Source: Verrucomicrobiota bacterium (GTDB lineage Bacteria; Verrucomicrobiota; Verrucomicrobiia; Limisphaerales; UBA1096). From it: 9,784 nucleotides of DNA. Below the pieces are notes generated by a model. The model did no database searches, was not told the origin of the DNA, and saw only the letters and a program-made list of their open reading frames with translations. A program made the translations under genes and the position numbers. Each line of letters begins with the position of its first letter. The stretch's first letter is position 1. Location of the stretch: the NCBI GenBank assembly GCA_030747575.1, contig JASLKI010000170.1:1-9784 (forward strand), read 5' to 3'. Shown one piece after another: positions 1-7,840 of the stretch.

Positions 1-4
1 TCGA

Positions 5-2293
5 TCAGCGGAAGAAGCGGGTCTCGAAGCGGTTGCTGTCTTCGCCCAAGCCCAGGCTGGGCATGGCCTTGAGCGAGAAAACCAGACTCACGCTGAAGTC
101 GTCCTTGCCGGAGCGATGATCGCGTAGGCGGAAGCGCAGCCCGGCCGTCACGCTGGTGAAGTCGCGGTACACGCTGTAGCTCTGCTCCTCCATCGTGCCG
201 TCGCTGGCCTCAAACTGGTGGATCATCCGGAACCCCCACTCCTCGTTCAGTCGATAGTACACGCGGCTGAACAACAGGTCGTTGCCCCAGCGCCAATCGG
301 CGTCGATTTGCTGCTGGAAAAACGGGTCGTACGGGTAGCGCTCGCGCAGCTCGTCCGGCGACAAATCGCGGAGGTACCTGTGGCCGAGCGTCCAGCTCCA
401 GTGGTCGTTGGGCAGCAACGAGATCGTGTGGTTGGCCTCGTTGAGCCGGCGGTCGTTCGGGTCGAAGCGCACTTCGGAACCGAGCAGCAGCCACGAGCGC
501 GGCGTGAGTTCCAGATCGGAGTATACATCACTGAAGCGCGCCTCGCGTTCGTTCGTCTCCAAACGCCAATCTGTGAACAGTTCCCAGTTTAGCAAGTCGT
601 CGACTTGGCCGTTGCGCTTGGTTTGCAGGCGGTTCCGGATGCCCAAGCGCACGACATTGCGCGAGTCGATGTTGTCGATCGAGTTGTAGTCGGGGAAATC
701 GATCGGCCGCAGGCGCAGCGTCTGTAGCTCGCGGTCGAACCGGGGCAGTTCCCAGGGGCGCTTGTCCGGCTCCGGCACGTAAATGTAATTGGCCAACGGC
801 TGCACGATGTGCCGCAGTCCGTCGACATCGAACAGGCGGCTCGACGCGTTGGCCCACGTGCTCGACGCCTTGAACGACAACTCGACGCCGGTGTTGAACA
901 CGGAGCGATCCATCCCGCCGGCTTGGCCAAGCACGGGATCGCCACCAGCCGTCGCTCCGTAATGCGTCAGCCGGACACCGGCGTGCGGCGTGACATTGAG
1001 CCAGCCGAAGTATGTGCGTGGCAGGAGCAGTTGCTGGTGCGTGTCGGCGCGGAACGCCCTGTAATCGTGCAGGCCAAGGTCGGTGTTGGCCGGGCGAAAC
1101 CTGAAGTGGCCGACCGAGGTTTCACTCTCGTAAAAAACCGGTGACGCGCCGAGTCGCTGTCGAAGGCCGGTCACGCGAATCTCCGGCAGCCGCTCGACGG
1201 TCTGGTAAAAGTCATCGACCCGAGGCTGGGCGAGCAGGCTGACGCTGAAGTTGCGCCAATGTTTCGCGATCTCGACGTGCGACGCCGGCTGTGGGTTGCG
1301 GCGGAATTGGCCCTCGAAAAAGTCGCGGTTCACGAACGCGTCGCTCTGATCCTGCAACACGAGCTTGGCCGTGAAGTCGGGCCGGATGTTGACCGAGTGA
1401 TAAAGGCTGAGCCGATGCCGGTTGTTGCGGTCGGTGAAGTCGGTGTTGCGGGAGAGGCGGCCCGCGCCGGCAGCGGGATCGCGGTCGTCGAGCAGGTAAA
1501 CCGACGCCTCGCCGCTGCCGGCTTGGCCAAGGTCGTAGCGCGTGTCGAGGCCGACAGCCCAGCCCCGGCGCGTGCGGTAGTCGAGGTGCGCTTCACCGTC
1601 CAGCCGGTCGCTCAAGTGCCAGTCATACGAGCCCTCGAAAAACAGGCCGAAGCGGCTGCGGTAACCGGGCGTGAGGCCCCATTGGTTCGAGGGTCCGTCG
1701 AGCCGGTGGCGGTAGTACGGAAAATAAAACACCGGGACTTTTCCGGCGTAAAACGTTGCGCCACGAGCCTCGACGTATTTGCCGGGGACGATGCTCAAGT
1801 GGCGGGTGCGGAGGCGCAGCAACGGGTCGGAGCGGTCGTCGGTGGTCAGCCAAACGTCGGCGGCGGAGTAGCGGTTGCTCGTGGCGTCGCCCTTGATGTT
1901 GGTGCCCTCGACGAAAAACGGCGCCTGCCCCGCGCGAAAGTTGTCGGTCTGCATTGCGCGAGTTTGGAAGTTGTAAAACAGGCGGTCGGAGGCGACGACG
2001 CGATCCTGGCTTTGCAGCGTAACGCCGCCCTCGGCGAAGATCTCGCCGGTGGTTTGGTCGAGGCGGCCTCGGTCGCCGATGATGTAGGCGCGTTCGCCTT
2101 GCTCCTCGAACGTGATGCGGAAACGATCGTTCAGGATGACCCGCCCCTCGTCGAGGTGGTAGTCGAACTCGCCCGGTTCGAGCGACTCGATCTCCCACAC
2201 CGGTTCGGCCGTTGATGCCGGTTCGGCTGCCCGGACGTCGCTTGGCCAAGCGACGAGCAGCGAGAGAAAAAAACAAGCCCAACGGAGATACAT
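5..2293 (-). CDS. lptD: LptD, LPS-assembly outer-membrane protein
   Basis: LptD is the outer-membrane beta-barrel that, with the lipoprotein LptE, inserts lipopolysaccharide into the outer leaflet. The 762-residue product is close to the usual LptD length. Residues 1-22 form a signal peptide (hydrophobic FFLSLLVAW, likely cleavage at VRA/AEP). About 45-165 is an OstA/LptA-like jellyroll region (VILNDRF, GEIFAEGGVTL). About 180 to the end alternates like a barrel and contains the family-like VPVFYFPYYR at 186-195. The protein ends in RFFR, with aromatic residues near the C terminus. I chose the ATG at 2293 because it places the signal peptide at the N terminus. The frame stays open to a TTG at 2368, which would add 25 non-signal-like residues. 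No clear Shine-Dalgarno precedes the ATG. The mature protein has no cysteine, so the disulfides known from E. coli LptD cannot form. It lies downstream of groEL, beyond a terminator, so it probably has its own promoter, though I could not identify one. Confidence 0.9.
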   Translation of the reverse strand: MYLRWACFFLSLLVAWPSDVRAAEPASTAEPVWEIESLEPGEFDYHLDEGRVILNDRFRITFEEQGERAYIIGDRGRLDQTTGEIFAEGGVTLQSQDRVVASDRLFYNFQTRAMQTDNFRAGQAPFFVEGTNIKGDATSNRYSAADVWLTTDDRSDPLLRLRTRHLSIVPGKYVEARGATFYAGKVPVFYFPYYRHRLDGPSNQWGLTPGYRSRFGLFFEGSYDWHLSDRLDGEAHLDYRTRRGWAVGLDTRYDLGQAGSGEASVYLLDDRDPAAGAGRLSRNTDFTDRNNRHRLSLYHSVNIRPDFTAKLVLQDQSDAFVNRDFFEGQFRRNPQPASHVEIAKHWRNFSVSLLAQPRVDDFYQTVERLPEIRVTGLRQRLGASPVFYESETSVGHFRFRPANTDLGLHDYRAFRADTHQQLLLPRTYFGWLNVTPHAGVRLTHYGATAGGDPVLGQAGGMDRSVFNTGVELSFKASSTWANASSRLFDVDGLRHIVQPLANYIYVPEPDKRPWELPRFDRELQTLRLRPIDFPDYNSIDNIDSRNVVRLGIRNRLQTKRNGQVDDLLNWELFTDWRLETNEREARFSDVYSDLELTPRSWLLLGSEVRFDPNDRRLNEANHTISLLPNDHWSWTLGHRYLRDLSPDELRERYPYDPFFQQQIDADWRWGNDLLFSRVYYRLNEEWGFRMIHQFEASDGTMEEQSYSVYRDFTSVTAGLRFRLRDHRSGKDDFSVSLVFSLKAMPSLGLGEDSNRFETRFFR
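789..796. repeat. Short TTGGCCAA core in lptD
   Basis: An 8-bp palindrome TTGGCCAA inside lptD with no symmetric flanks. It is the centre of the longer dispersed palindrome found elsewhere in the window and may be a chance or decayed copy. Confidence 0.4.
921..932. repeat. 12-bp copy of dispersed palindrome in lptD
   Basis: Perfect 12-bp palindrome GCTTGGCCAAGC within the lptD barrel codons. It is read there as Leu-Gly-Gln-Ala. It lacks only the outer C/G pair of the 14-bp core CGCTTGGCCAAGCG. Confidence 0.7.
1522..1531. repeat. 10-bp copy of dispersed palindrome in lptD
   Basis: Perfect 10-bp palindrome CTTGGCCAAG within lptD. It is again read as Leu-Gly-Gln-Ala, the same frame as the copy at 921-932. 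The next outer pair is G/G, so the symmetry stops here. Confidence 0.6.
2236..2255. repeat. 20-bp perfect palindrome in lptD signal peptide
   Basis: CGTCGCTTGGCCAAGCGACG is a perfect 20-bp inverted repeat and the longest copy of the dispersed motif. It covers the lptD signal-peptide codons for Val-Ala-Trp-Pro-Ser-Asp (residues 14-19). A Trp-Pro pair at the end of a signal-peptide hydrophobic core is unusual, which fits insertion or maintenance of the motif at the DNA level. In RNA it could fold as a hairpin about 40-60 nt inside the lptD message. Confidence 0.85.
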
Positions 2294-2357
2294 CAACGGG
2301 CGTTGAGTTAAGCAGAGCCCAGCACACCTGCCAAGCTGGACTTGCCCCCAAACCGAG

Positions 2358-2371
2358 CGCTTGGCCAAGCG
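2358..2371. repeat. 14-bp dispersed palindrome, groEL-lptD spacer
   Basis: An exact CGCTTGGCCAAGCG copy lies between the groEL terminator and the lptD start, about 65 bp upstream of the lptD ATG. The flanking bases do not match those of other copies. The position would allow it to act as an operator or a leader element for lptD, but this is only inferred from location. Confidence 0.85.
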
Positions 2372-2392
2372 GGAACAATCGGCCCTACCGAC

Positions 2393-2423
2393 AAAAAAAG
2401 GCGAGGCTTTTTATTGCCTCGCC
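2393..2423 (-). terminator. Intrinsic terminator after groEL
   Basis: Read on the minus strand, an 8-bp perfect stem (GGCGAGGC at 2423-2416 with GCCTCGCC at 2407-2400) closes an 8-nt AT-rich loop and is followed at once by seven T residues (2399-2393). This is a textbook rho-independent terminator 30 bp beyond the groEL stop. It ends the groES-groEL transcript before lptD. On the plus strand no T tract follows the stem, so it is one-directional. Confidence 0.93.
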
Positions 2424-2453
2424 CTCGGTTTGCTGTTTTTGGAACAGATTGAA

Positions 2454-4082
<1,629 letters not shown>

Positions 4083-4092
4083 AGTTAATTAT

Positions 4093-4098
4093 TCCTTT
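4093..4098 (-). promoter_or_regulatory. groEL ribosome-binding site
   Basis: AAAGGA/AAGGAA on the minus strand lies about 10 nt upstream of the groEL ATG in an otherwise AT-rich spacer. It is the only strong Shine-Dalgarno-like match before any of the seven starts here, and supports the start at 4082. Confidence 0.75.
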
Positions 4099-4104
4099 CA
4101 AAAA

Positions 4105-4401
4105 TTATCCAACGATTGCGAGGATGTCGTCGGAATTCAAAATCTTGAGTTCCTTGCCATCGACCTTGATTTCGGTGCCGCCATACTTGCTGGTCAGTAC
4201 CTTGTCACCCTTCTTGACCTCGAAGGCAATCTTGTTGCCGTTGTCGTCGGTCTTGCCTGTGCCCAATGCCAGTACCTTGGCTTCGGTAGGTTTTTCCTTG
4301 GCAGAATCCGGGATGATAATACCACCCTCCGATTGCTGCTCCTTGTCCTCGATCGGCTCAACAATGATGCGATCGCCGAGCGGTTTTAGTTTAAGTGCCA
4401 T
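4105..4401 (-). CDS. groES: GroES, 10-kDa co-chaperonin
   Basis: Heptameric lid that caps the GroEL ring and creates the folding chamber. The 98 residues are the standard length. The N terminus LKPLGDRIIVEP is the family signature, EGGIIIPDSAKEKP (about 25-38) is the mobile loop that docks on GroEL, and KKGDKVLTSKYGGTEI (about 63-78) is the conserved core. The ATG at 4401 gives the expected N terminus, but the upstream bases are A-rich with no Shine-Dalgarno. It sits 105 bp after dnaK and 22 bp before groEL. No CIRCE inverted repeat (TTAGCACTC spaced from GAGTGCTAA) and no convincing heat-shock sigma promoter is visible upstream, so its regulation cannot be read from the sequence. Confidence 0.98.
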   Translation of the reverse strand: MALKLKPLGDRIIVEPIEDKEQQSEGGIIIPDSAKEKPTEAKVLALGTGKTDDNGNKIAFEVKKGDKVLTSKYGGTEIKVDGKELKILNSDDILAIVG

Positions 4402-4430
4402 GTTTGTTTTTTATCTAACTTATTTTGGTG

Positions 4431-4449
4431 TTCCCGCACGAGGCGGGAA
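4431..4449 (-). other. Hairpin in dnaK-groES spacer
   Basis: Seven-bp perfect stem TTCCCGC / GCGGGAA with a 5-nt loop, 30 bp upstream of the groES ATG. No T tract follows on either strand, so it is unlikely to be an intrinsic terminator. It could be an mRNA processing or stability element at the 5' end of groES, or part of a leader. A smaller CCGG-TC-CCGG inverted repeat lies at 4479-4488, and a half-copy of the dispersed motif (GGCCAAGCG) at about 4488-4496. Confidence 0.55.
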
Positions 4450-4506
4450 AGTTTGTCGCGCCGGAAAGTCGGAACCACCCGGTCCCGGCCAAGCGCGGCT
4501 AAAATC

Positions 4507-6480
4507 CTAGTTCGCCTTTTCCTCCACAACCTCAGCGTCGATGATCGGCCCCTCGTCTTTCTTGGTCGGTTCATCATCGCCGGCCGGGGCAGCATCGCCG
4601 CCTGGCTCCGCGCCGCCGCCTGGCTCCGCGCCGCCGCCTGGCTCCGCGCCACCGGCTGCCTGGGCTTCCTGCGCAGCCTTGTAAATATCGGCGGAGACGT
4701 CCTGTACCACTTGCTGCAGCTTCTCGGTGGCCGCCTTGATCGCGTTGGTGTCTGAGCCCTTCAACGCCTCCTTGAGATCTTTGTTCGCGGCCTCGAGCGC
4801 GCTCTTTTTATCACCGGAAATCTTGTCGCCGTTGTCCTTGATCAGCTTTTCAGTCTGGTAGGCCAGGTTGTCGGCGCTGTTGCGCAGGTCGACCTCTTCG
4901 CGGCGTTGCTTGTCTTCGTCGGCATGCGCCTCGGCGTCCTGCTTCATCTTCTCGATGTCCTCCTCGGAGAGGCCGCTGCTGGCGGTGATGGTGATCTTCT
5001 GCTCCTTGCCCGTGCCAAGGTCCTTAGCGCTGACGTTGAGAATGCCGTTGGCGTCGATGTCAAACGTCACCTCGATCTGCGGGGTGCCGCGCGGCGCGGG
5101 CGGAATGTCGGTTAACTGGAATTTGCCGATGCTCTTGTTGTCGTTGGAGAACTCGCGCTCGCCCTGCAGCACGTGGATGTCCACTGCGAGTTGGCTGTCG
5201 GCGGCGGTGGAGAAAATTTCCGATTTCTTGGTCGGGATGGTGGTGTTGCGCTCGATGAGCTTAGTCATCACCGAGCCCATTGTCTCGATGCCCAGTGAGA
5301 GCGGCGTGACGTCGAGTAGCAGGACGTCCTTCACGTCGCCCTTCAAGACACCGCCCTGGATGCCCGCGCCAACCGCCACCACCTCGTCAGGATTCACGCC
5401 TTGGTTGGGCTTCATGCCGACGATGGCCTCGGCGGTCTCGACTACCTTGGGCATGCGAGTCATTCCGCCCACCAGGACAAGATCCTTGATGTCGGATGTA
5501 GCGATCTCAGCGTCCTTCAAGCAGGACTCCACCGGCCCTTTGATCCGGTCGAACAGCGGCTCGCACAACTGCTCCAGCTTGGCACGGGACAACGCAAGGT
5601 TGATGTGCTTTGGCCCGCTGGCGTCCGCAGTGATGAACGGCAGGTTCAGGTCGTAACTCGTGGAACTGGACAGGGAAATCTTGGCTTTCTCAGCCTCTTC
5701 CTTGATGCGCTGCAGGGCGTCGGGCTGGTTCCGCAGATCCATGCCGTTCTCCTCCTTGAAGCTGTCGAGCACCCAGTCGATAACCGCGTTGTCCCAGTCG
5801 TCGCCGCCGAGTTGGGTGTGACCATTGGTGGCTTTCACCTCGAACACGCCGTCACCAATCTCTAGCACTGAAATATCAAACGTGCCGCCGCCCAGGTCGA
5901 ACACGGCGATGTTTTGGTCCGCCTTCTTGTCGAGCCCGTAAGCCAGCGAGGCGGCGGTCGGCTCATTGATGATTCGCAATACCTCGAGACCGGCGATCTT
6001 GCCTGCATCCTTGGTGGCCTGGCGCTGGGTGTCGTTGTAATAGGCCGGCACCGTGATGACGGCCTCGGTGATTGTTTCGCCCAGGCGCACCTCGGCGTCG
6101 GCCTTAAGTTTTCCCAGGATCATCGCTGAAATTTCCGGTGGACTGAACTGCTTGGTTTCCCCGTTGACCTCCACCTCGACGGCGGCGTCTCCATTGGAGG
6201 CCTTCACAACCTTGTAGGGGACACGCTTGATTTCCTCGCCGACCTCGTCGAACTTGCGGCCTATGAAACGCTTGATGGAGAAAACGGTGTTCTTGGGGTT
6301 GGTCACCGCCTGACGCTTGGCTGCATCACCGACCAAACGCTCGCCGTCCTTGCCGAACGCCACCACCGAAGGCGTCGTCCGACGGCCCTCGGAATTCTCG
6401 AGAACAAGCGGCTCGCCGCCGTCCATGACAGACATGCAGGAGTTCGTCGTTCCTAAATCAATTCCTAAAACTTTTCCCAT
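4507..6480 (-). CDS. dnaK: DnaK, Hsp70 chaperone
   Basis: ATP-dependent Hsp70 that binds exposed hydrophobic peptides in the cytosol, normally with DnaJ and GrpE. The 657 residues are slightly longer than E. coli DnaK (638). The nucleotide-binding domain shows GIDLGTTNS (6-14), VPAYYNDTQRQATKDAG (144-160), FDLGGGTFD (194-202) and LVGGMTRMP (336-344). The interdomain linker is DVLLLDVTPLSLG (385-397). The substrate domain runs to about 505, the helical lid to about 605, and a Gly/Pro/Glu-rich tail ends in IIDAEVVEEKAN. The segment FIGRKFDEVGEEIKR (72-86) belongs to the insert typical of Gram-negative Hsp70s. I chose the ATG at 6480, which gives the canonical MGKVLGIDLG start. An in-frame ATG at 6525 would add 15 residues unlike any DnaK. 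GrpE and DnaJ are not adjacent. The extra length comes from three 18-bp repeats in the tail. Confidence 0.98.
   Translation of the reverse strand: MGKVLGIDLGTTNSCMSVMDGGEPLVLENSEGRRTTPSVVAFGKDGERLVGDAAKRQAVTNPKNTVFSIKRFIGRKFDEVGEEIKRVPYKVVKASNGDAAVEVEVNGETKQFSPPEISAMILGKLKADAEVRLGETITEAVITVPAYYNDTQRQATKDAGKIAGLEVLRIINEPTAASLAYGLDKKADQNIAVFDLGGGTFDISVLEIGDGVFEVKATNGHTQLGGDDWDNAVIDWVLDSFKEENGMDLRNQPDALQRIKEEAEKAKISLSSSTSYDLNLPFITADASGPKHINLALSRAKLEQLCEPLFDRIKGPVESCLKDAEIATSDIKDLVLVGGMTRMPKVVETAEAIVGMKPNQGVNPDEVVAVGAGIQGGVLKGDVKDVLLLDVTPLSLGIETMGSVMTKLIERNTTIPTKKSEIFSTAADSQLAVDIHVLQGEREFSNDNKSIGKFQLTDIPPAPRGTPQIEVTFDIDANGILNVSAKDLGTGKEQKITITASSGLSEEDIEKMKQDAEAHADEDKQRREEVDLRNSADNLAYQTEKLIKDNGDKISGDKKSALEAANKDLKEALKGSDTNAIKAATEKLQQVVQDVSADIYKAAQEAQAAGGAEPGGGAEPGGGAEPGGDAAPAGDDEPTKKDEGPIIDAEVVEEKAN
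4597..4650. repeat. Three perfect 18-bp tandem repeats in dnaK tail
   Basis: The 18-bp unit GCCGCCTGGCTCCGCGCC occurs three times without mismatch, encoding GGAEPG units at about residues 610-628 of DnaK. The unit is a multiple of three, so slippage would change tail length without a frameshift. The tail beyond the lid is disordered and variable in Hsp70s, so length change is likely tolerated. Confidence 0.9.
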
Positions 6481-6527
6481 AACAAATACAGTCGCCCTCG
6501 AGCAATCTGAATGCCAAGCGCCCATTA

Positions 6528-6548
6528 TTAACTGTAACTAACTTGTAA
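6528..6548 (-). promoter_or_regulatory. Near-direct repeats in dnaK leader
   Basis: Two tandem near-copies, TAACTGTAA (6529-6537) and TAACTTGTAA (6539-6548), about one helical turn apart and 50-70 bp upstream of the dnaK ATG. The block is roughly bounded by CATTA (6523-6527) and TAATG (6546-6550), which are inverted copies. It could be an operator or a leader fold. I found no convincing -35/-10 pair in the AT-rich 6481-6660 region and no CIRCE element. Confidence 0.25.
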
Positions 6549-6670
6549 TGAGCATATTAACGAAAAAAACACCCAACCTAAAATCACTCTGAATCCGAGC
6601 CATATGTGTCACAATGTCTCACCTCTCGCTTGCTTAACAGAGGTCCCGTCCCGCTTATTTGGGTGTTGTT

Positions 6671-6698
6671 CGACCGCGCTTGGGCAAGCGCTTGGTCG
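6671..6698. repeat. Variant palindrome hairpin after membrane-protein gene
   Basis: Read on the plus strand, CGACC + GCGCTTG, a GG loop, then CAAGCGC + TT + GGTCG. This makes a 12-bp stem with a 2-nt bulge. The core CGCTTGGGCAAGCG (6677-6690) differs from the 14-bp dispersed motif at one central base. It starts 3 bp beyond the stop codon of the membrane-protein gene. The minus strand continues with no T tract, so any terminator or 3'-end stabilising role is inferred only from position. Confidence 0.75.
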
Positions 6699-6700
6699 CT

Positions 6701-7570
6701 TCAGTCGCTGCCGAAAGGGTTGCCAGAACTTTCTGAAGACTCGTCAAAGGGATTGTCTTCCGTTCGGCGCTTGGCTTTTGTTTTTTTCGCCTTTGTTTTT
6801 GGCTTGGGTGGCTTCGGTGCGAGGATCGGGGAAAACATCAAATAGACCCACGGCAACACTAAATGGACACCCCACACAGCCAGCAACCCCACGAGGTTGA
6901 TTTGCTTCAGGCCATAAAGGACGATGGCGGCTATCATCACCAAGACGCTCGGCATTTGTGCGGCAATGGCGATTTTTTTGGCTCCAGCCCAGCTCACTTG
7001 GTTGACGGAGAAAATTTTGACCGGAACCATGTACAGCCAGCCCAGCGCGGACCAAGCGCAGAGCAACGCGAGAATGACTAGCAGGCCAAACCCAGCCAGC
7101 ACCATGTGAGAGCGAGCCCCCCACCAAGGTTCAAGCTCGGTTTTGCTGAAAGACAAAATCCATCCCGTCGGATAAGGCAGCGTCAACAGGCCAAGCCCCA
7201 AGCTGCTGCCCACCTGTAAATCGTTCAGGCCAAAGGCCAACACAAGATCGGCTGATTCCACGACACCCATTTCCGTGAAGCCTCCCGGGCGCACATCGAT
7301 CCGCATAAACGGCCCCTCCTGCAGAAGCACCGCTTCGCTTGGCCAAGCGAGGCGGCCGCCGCGAATCTCCCCAGTCGTAGGCATCTGCTGGATGGCCTTT
7401 TCGATTTCCGGCACCCAAGCTTGCTGGACAAACCAAACCGCCGTGGCGGCAGCCAAGAGTGCGAAGACCAGTTCCACCGCCAGCAACCGCCAGCGACTGG
7501 CCACGGCAAACCGGGCCACGCCTCCGAATGTCAATGGCAGCCAGGCGTCCTTCAGTCGATCGTTCGCCAC
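6701..7570 (-). CDS. Uncharacterised four-helix membrane protein
   Basis: I do not recognise this 289-residue protein. It has a hydrophobic helix at about 28-50, a polar, probably extracytoplasmic segment at about 51-150, then three helices at about 155-183, 200-220 and 224-248. The C-terminal tail is strongly basic (KPPKPKTKAKKTKAKRR, 253-269) and then acidic, with two NPF tripeptides (273-275 and 284-286). The layout, one N-terminal helix, an external loop and a helical C-terminal block, loosely recalls DUF1189-type proteins, but I cannot show homology. The start is a GTG at 7570: an in-frame stop lies 13-15 bases upstream and the first helix needs this N terminus. No clear Shine-Dalgarno is present. 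It is divergent from nusA and 220 bp upstream of dnaK in the same direction. A 16-bp copy of the dispersed palindrome forms residues 74-79, and a variant copy follows the stop. Confidence 0.8.
   Translation of the reverse strand: MANDRLKDAWLPLTFGGVARFAVASRWRLLAVELVFALLAAATAVWFVQQAWVPEIEKAIQQMPTTGEIRGGRLAWPSEAVLLQEGPFMRIDVRPGGFTEMGVVESADLVLAFGLNDLQVGSSLGLGLLTLPYPTGWILSFSKTELEPWWGARSHMVLAGFGLLVILALLCAWSALGWLYMVPVKIFSVNQVSWAGAKKIAIAAQMPSVLVMIAAIVLYGLKQINLVGLLAVWGVHLVLPWVYLMFSPILAPKPPKPKTKAKKTKAKRRTEDNPFDESSESSGNPFGSD
7335..7350. repeat. 16-bp palindrome inside membrane-protein gene
   Basis: Perfect TCGCTTGGCCAAGCGA palindrome containing the full 14-bp core. It encodes Ala-Trp-Pro-Ser (residues 75-78), the same four residues in the same frame as the copy in the lptD signal peptide, although the two proteins are unrelated. 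Confidence 0.85.
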
Positions 7571-7680
7571 TTCGCCGACAAGCTACCCGCAGGCAACCAA
7601 CCGGGAAACCCAAATTCGTCTCAAGTCGCCTGTTTCTCGCAAAATAACAAAAAACAGCCAAATCGGAACGCCTTTTGCAC

Positions 7681-7710
7681 TTGACGCTGCTTGGGCCAAA
7701 CGACTAGCCT
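7681..7710 (+). promoter_or_regulatory. Possible nusA promoter
   Basis: TTGACG at 7681-7686 is a good -35 hexamer, and TAGCCT at 7705-7710 is a weak -10 after an 18-bp spacer (CTAGCC with a 17-bp spacer is the alternative). The spacer holds TTGGGCCAA (7691-7699), a decayed-looking form of the dispersed palindrome. The rest of the 7571-7840 divergent region shows no second clear promoter, and I found none for the minus-strand gene. The weak -10 keeps confidence low. Confidence 0.35.
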
Positions 7711-7769
7711 CAAGCCGGTTGCTACCTCCGGGTATCAACGTAGTGAGTCAACTCTGTTACGGACGAGTG

Positions 7770-7798
7770 AAGTCGGGGAGCAATCTTCCGGCTTTTTT
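7770..7798 (+). terminator. Terminator-like hairpin in nusA leader
   Basis: Arms AAGTC (7770-7774) and GGGAG (7776-7780), with G7775 bulged, pair with CTTCC (7785-7789) and GGCTT (7790-7794) around a CAAT loop. The stem includes two G-U pairs. Six T residues (7793-7798) overlap the base of the stem. It lies 43 bp upstream of the nusA ATG on the same strand, so it would stop transcription before nusA unless disrupted. This fits attenuation, or the end of a short leader RNA. It is weaker than the groEL terminator. Confidence 0.5.
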
Positions 7799-7840
7799 GT
7801 TCGGCGCGAACGGTTTGGGCCTTGTCGAAAGACGGATACG

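Noticed and set aside
1259..2215. 318-residue open frame on the plus strand opposite lptD
   Set aside because: It is Val/Ala/Arg-rich with no recognisable motif, and fully antisense to LptD. This is a codon-bias shadow.
2294..2368. Upstream TTG start of lptD inside the palindrome at 2358-2371
   Set aside because: It would bury the signal peptide behind 25 residues. The ATG at 2293 gives a proper signal peptide.
4402..4506. CIRCE operator or heat-shock promoter before groES
   Set aside because: No TTAGCACTC/GAGTGCTAA pair and no credible -35/-10 pair was found. The 4431-4449 hairpin has unrelated arms.
4386..4652. Minus-strand frame with AARSQ-type repeats overlapping the dnaK tail
   Set aside because: It is an alternative frame through the 18-bp tandem repeats of dnaK and the spacer, with no gene-like features.
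6481..6525. Upstream in-frame ATG for dnaK adding 15 residues
   Set aside because: DnaK starts canonically with MGKVLGIDLGTTNS. The extra residues are not DnaK-like and no ribosome-binding site precedes the upstream ATG.
7630..7657. CTGTTT/AAACAG inverted repeat in the divergent region
   Set aside because: It has six-bp arms and a 16-nt loop in A/T-rich sequence, which is easily expected by chance.
7691..7840. 50-codon N-terminal extension of nusA
   Set aside because: The extension does not resemble NusA and contains the leader hairpin. The ATG at 7841 gives the family N terminus.
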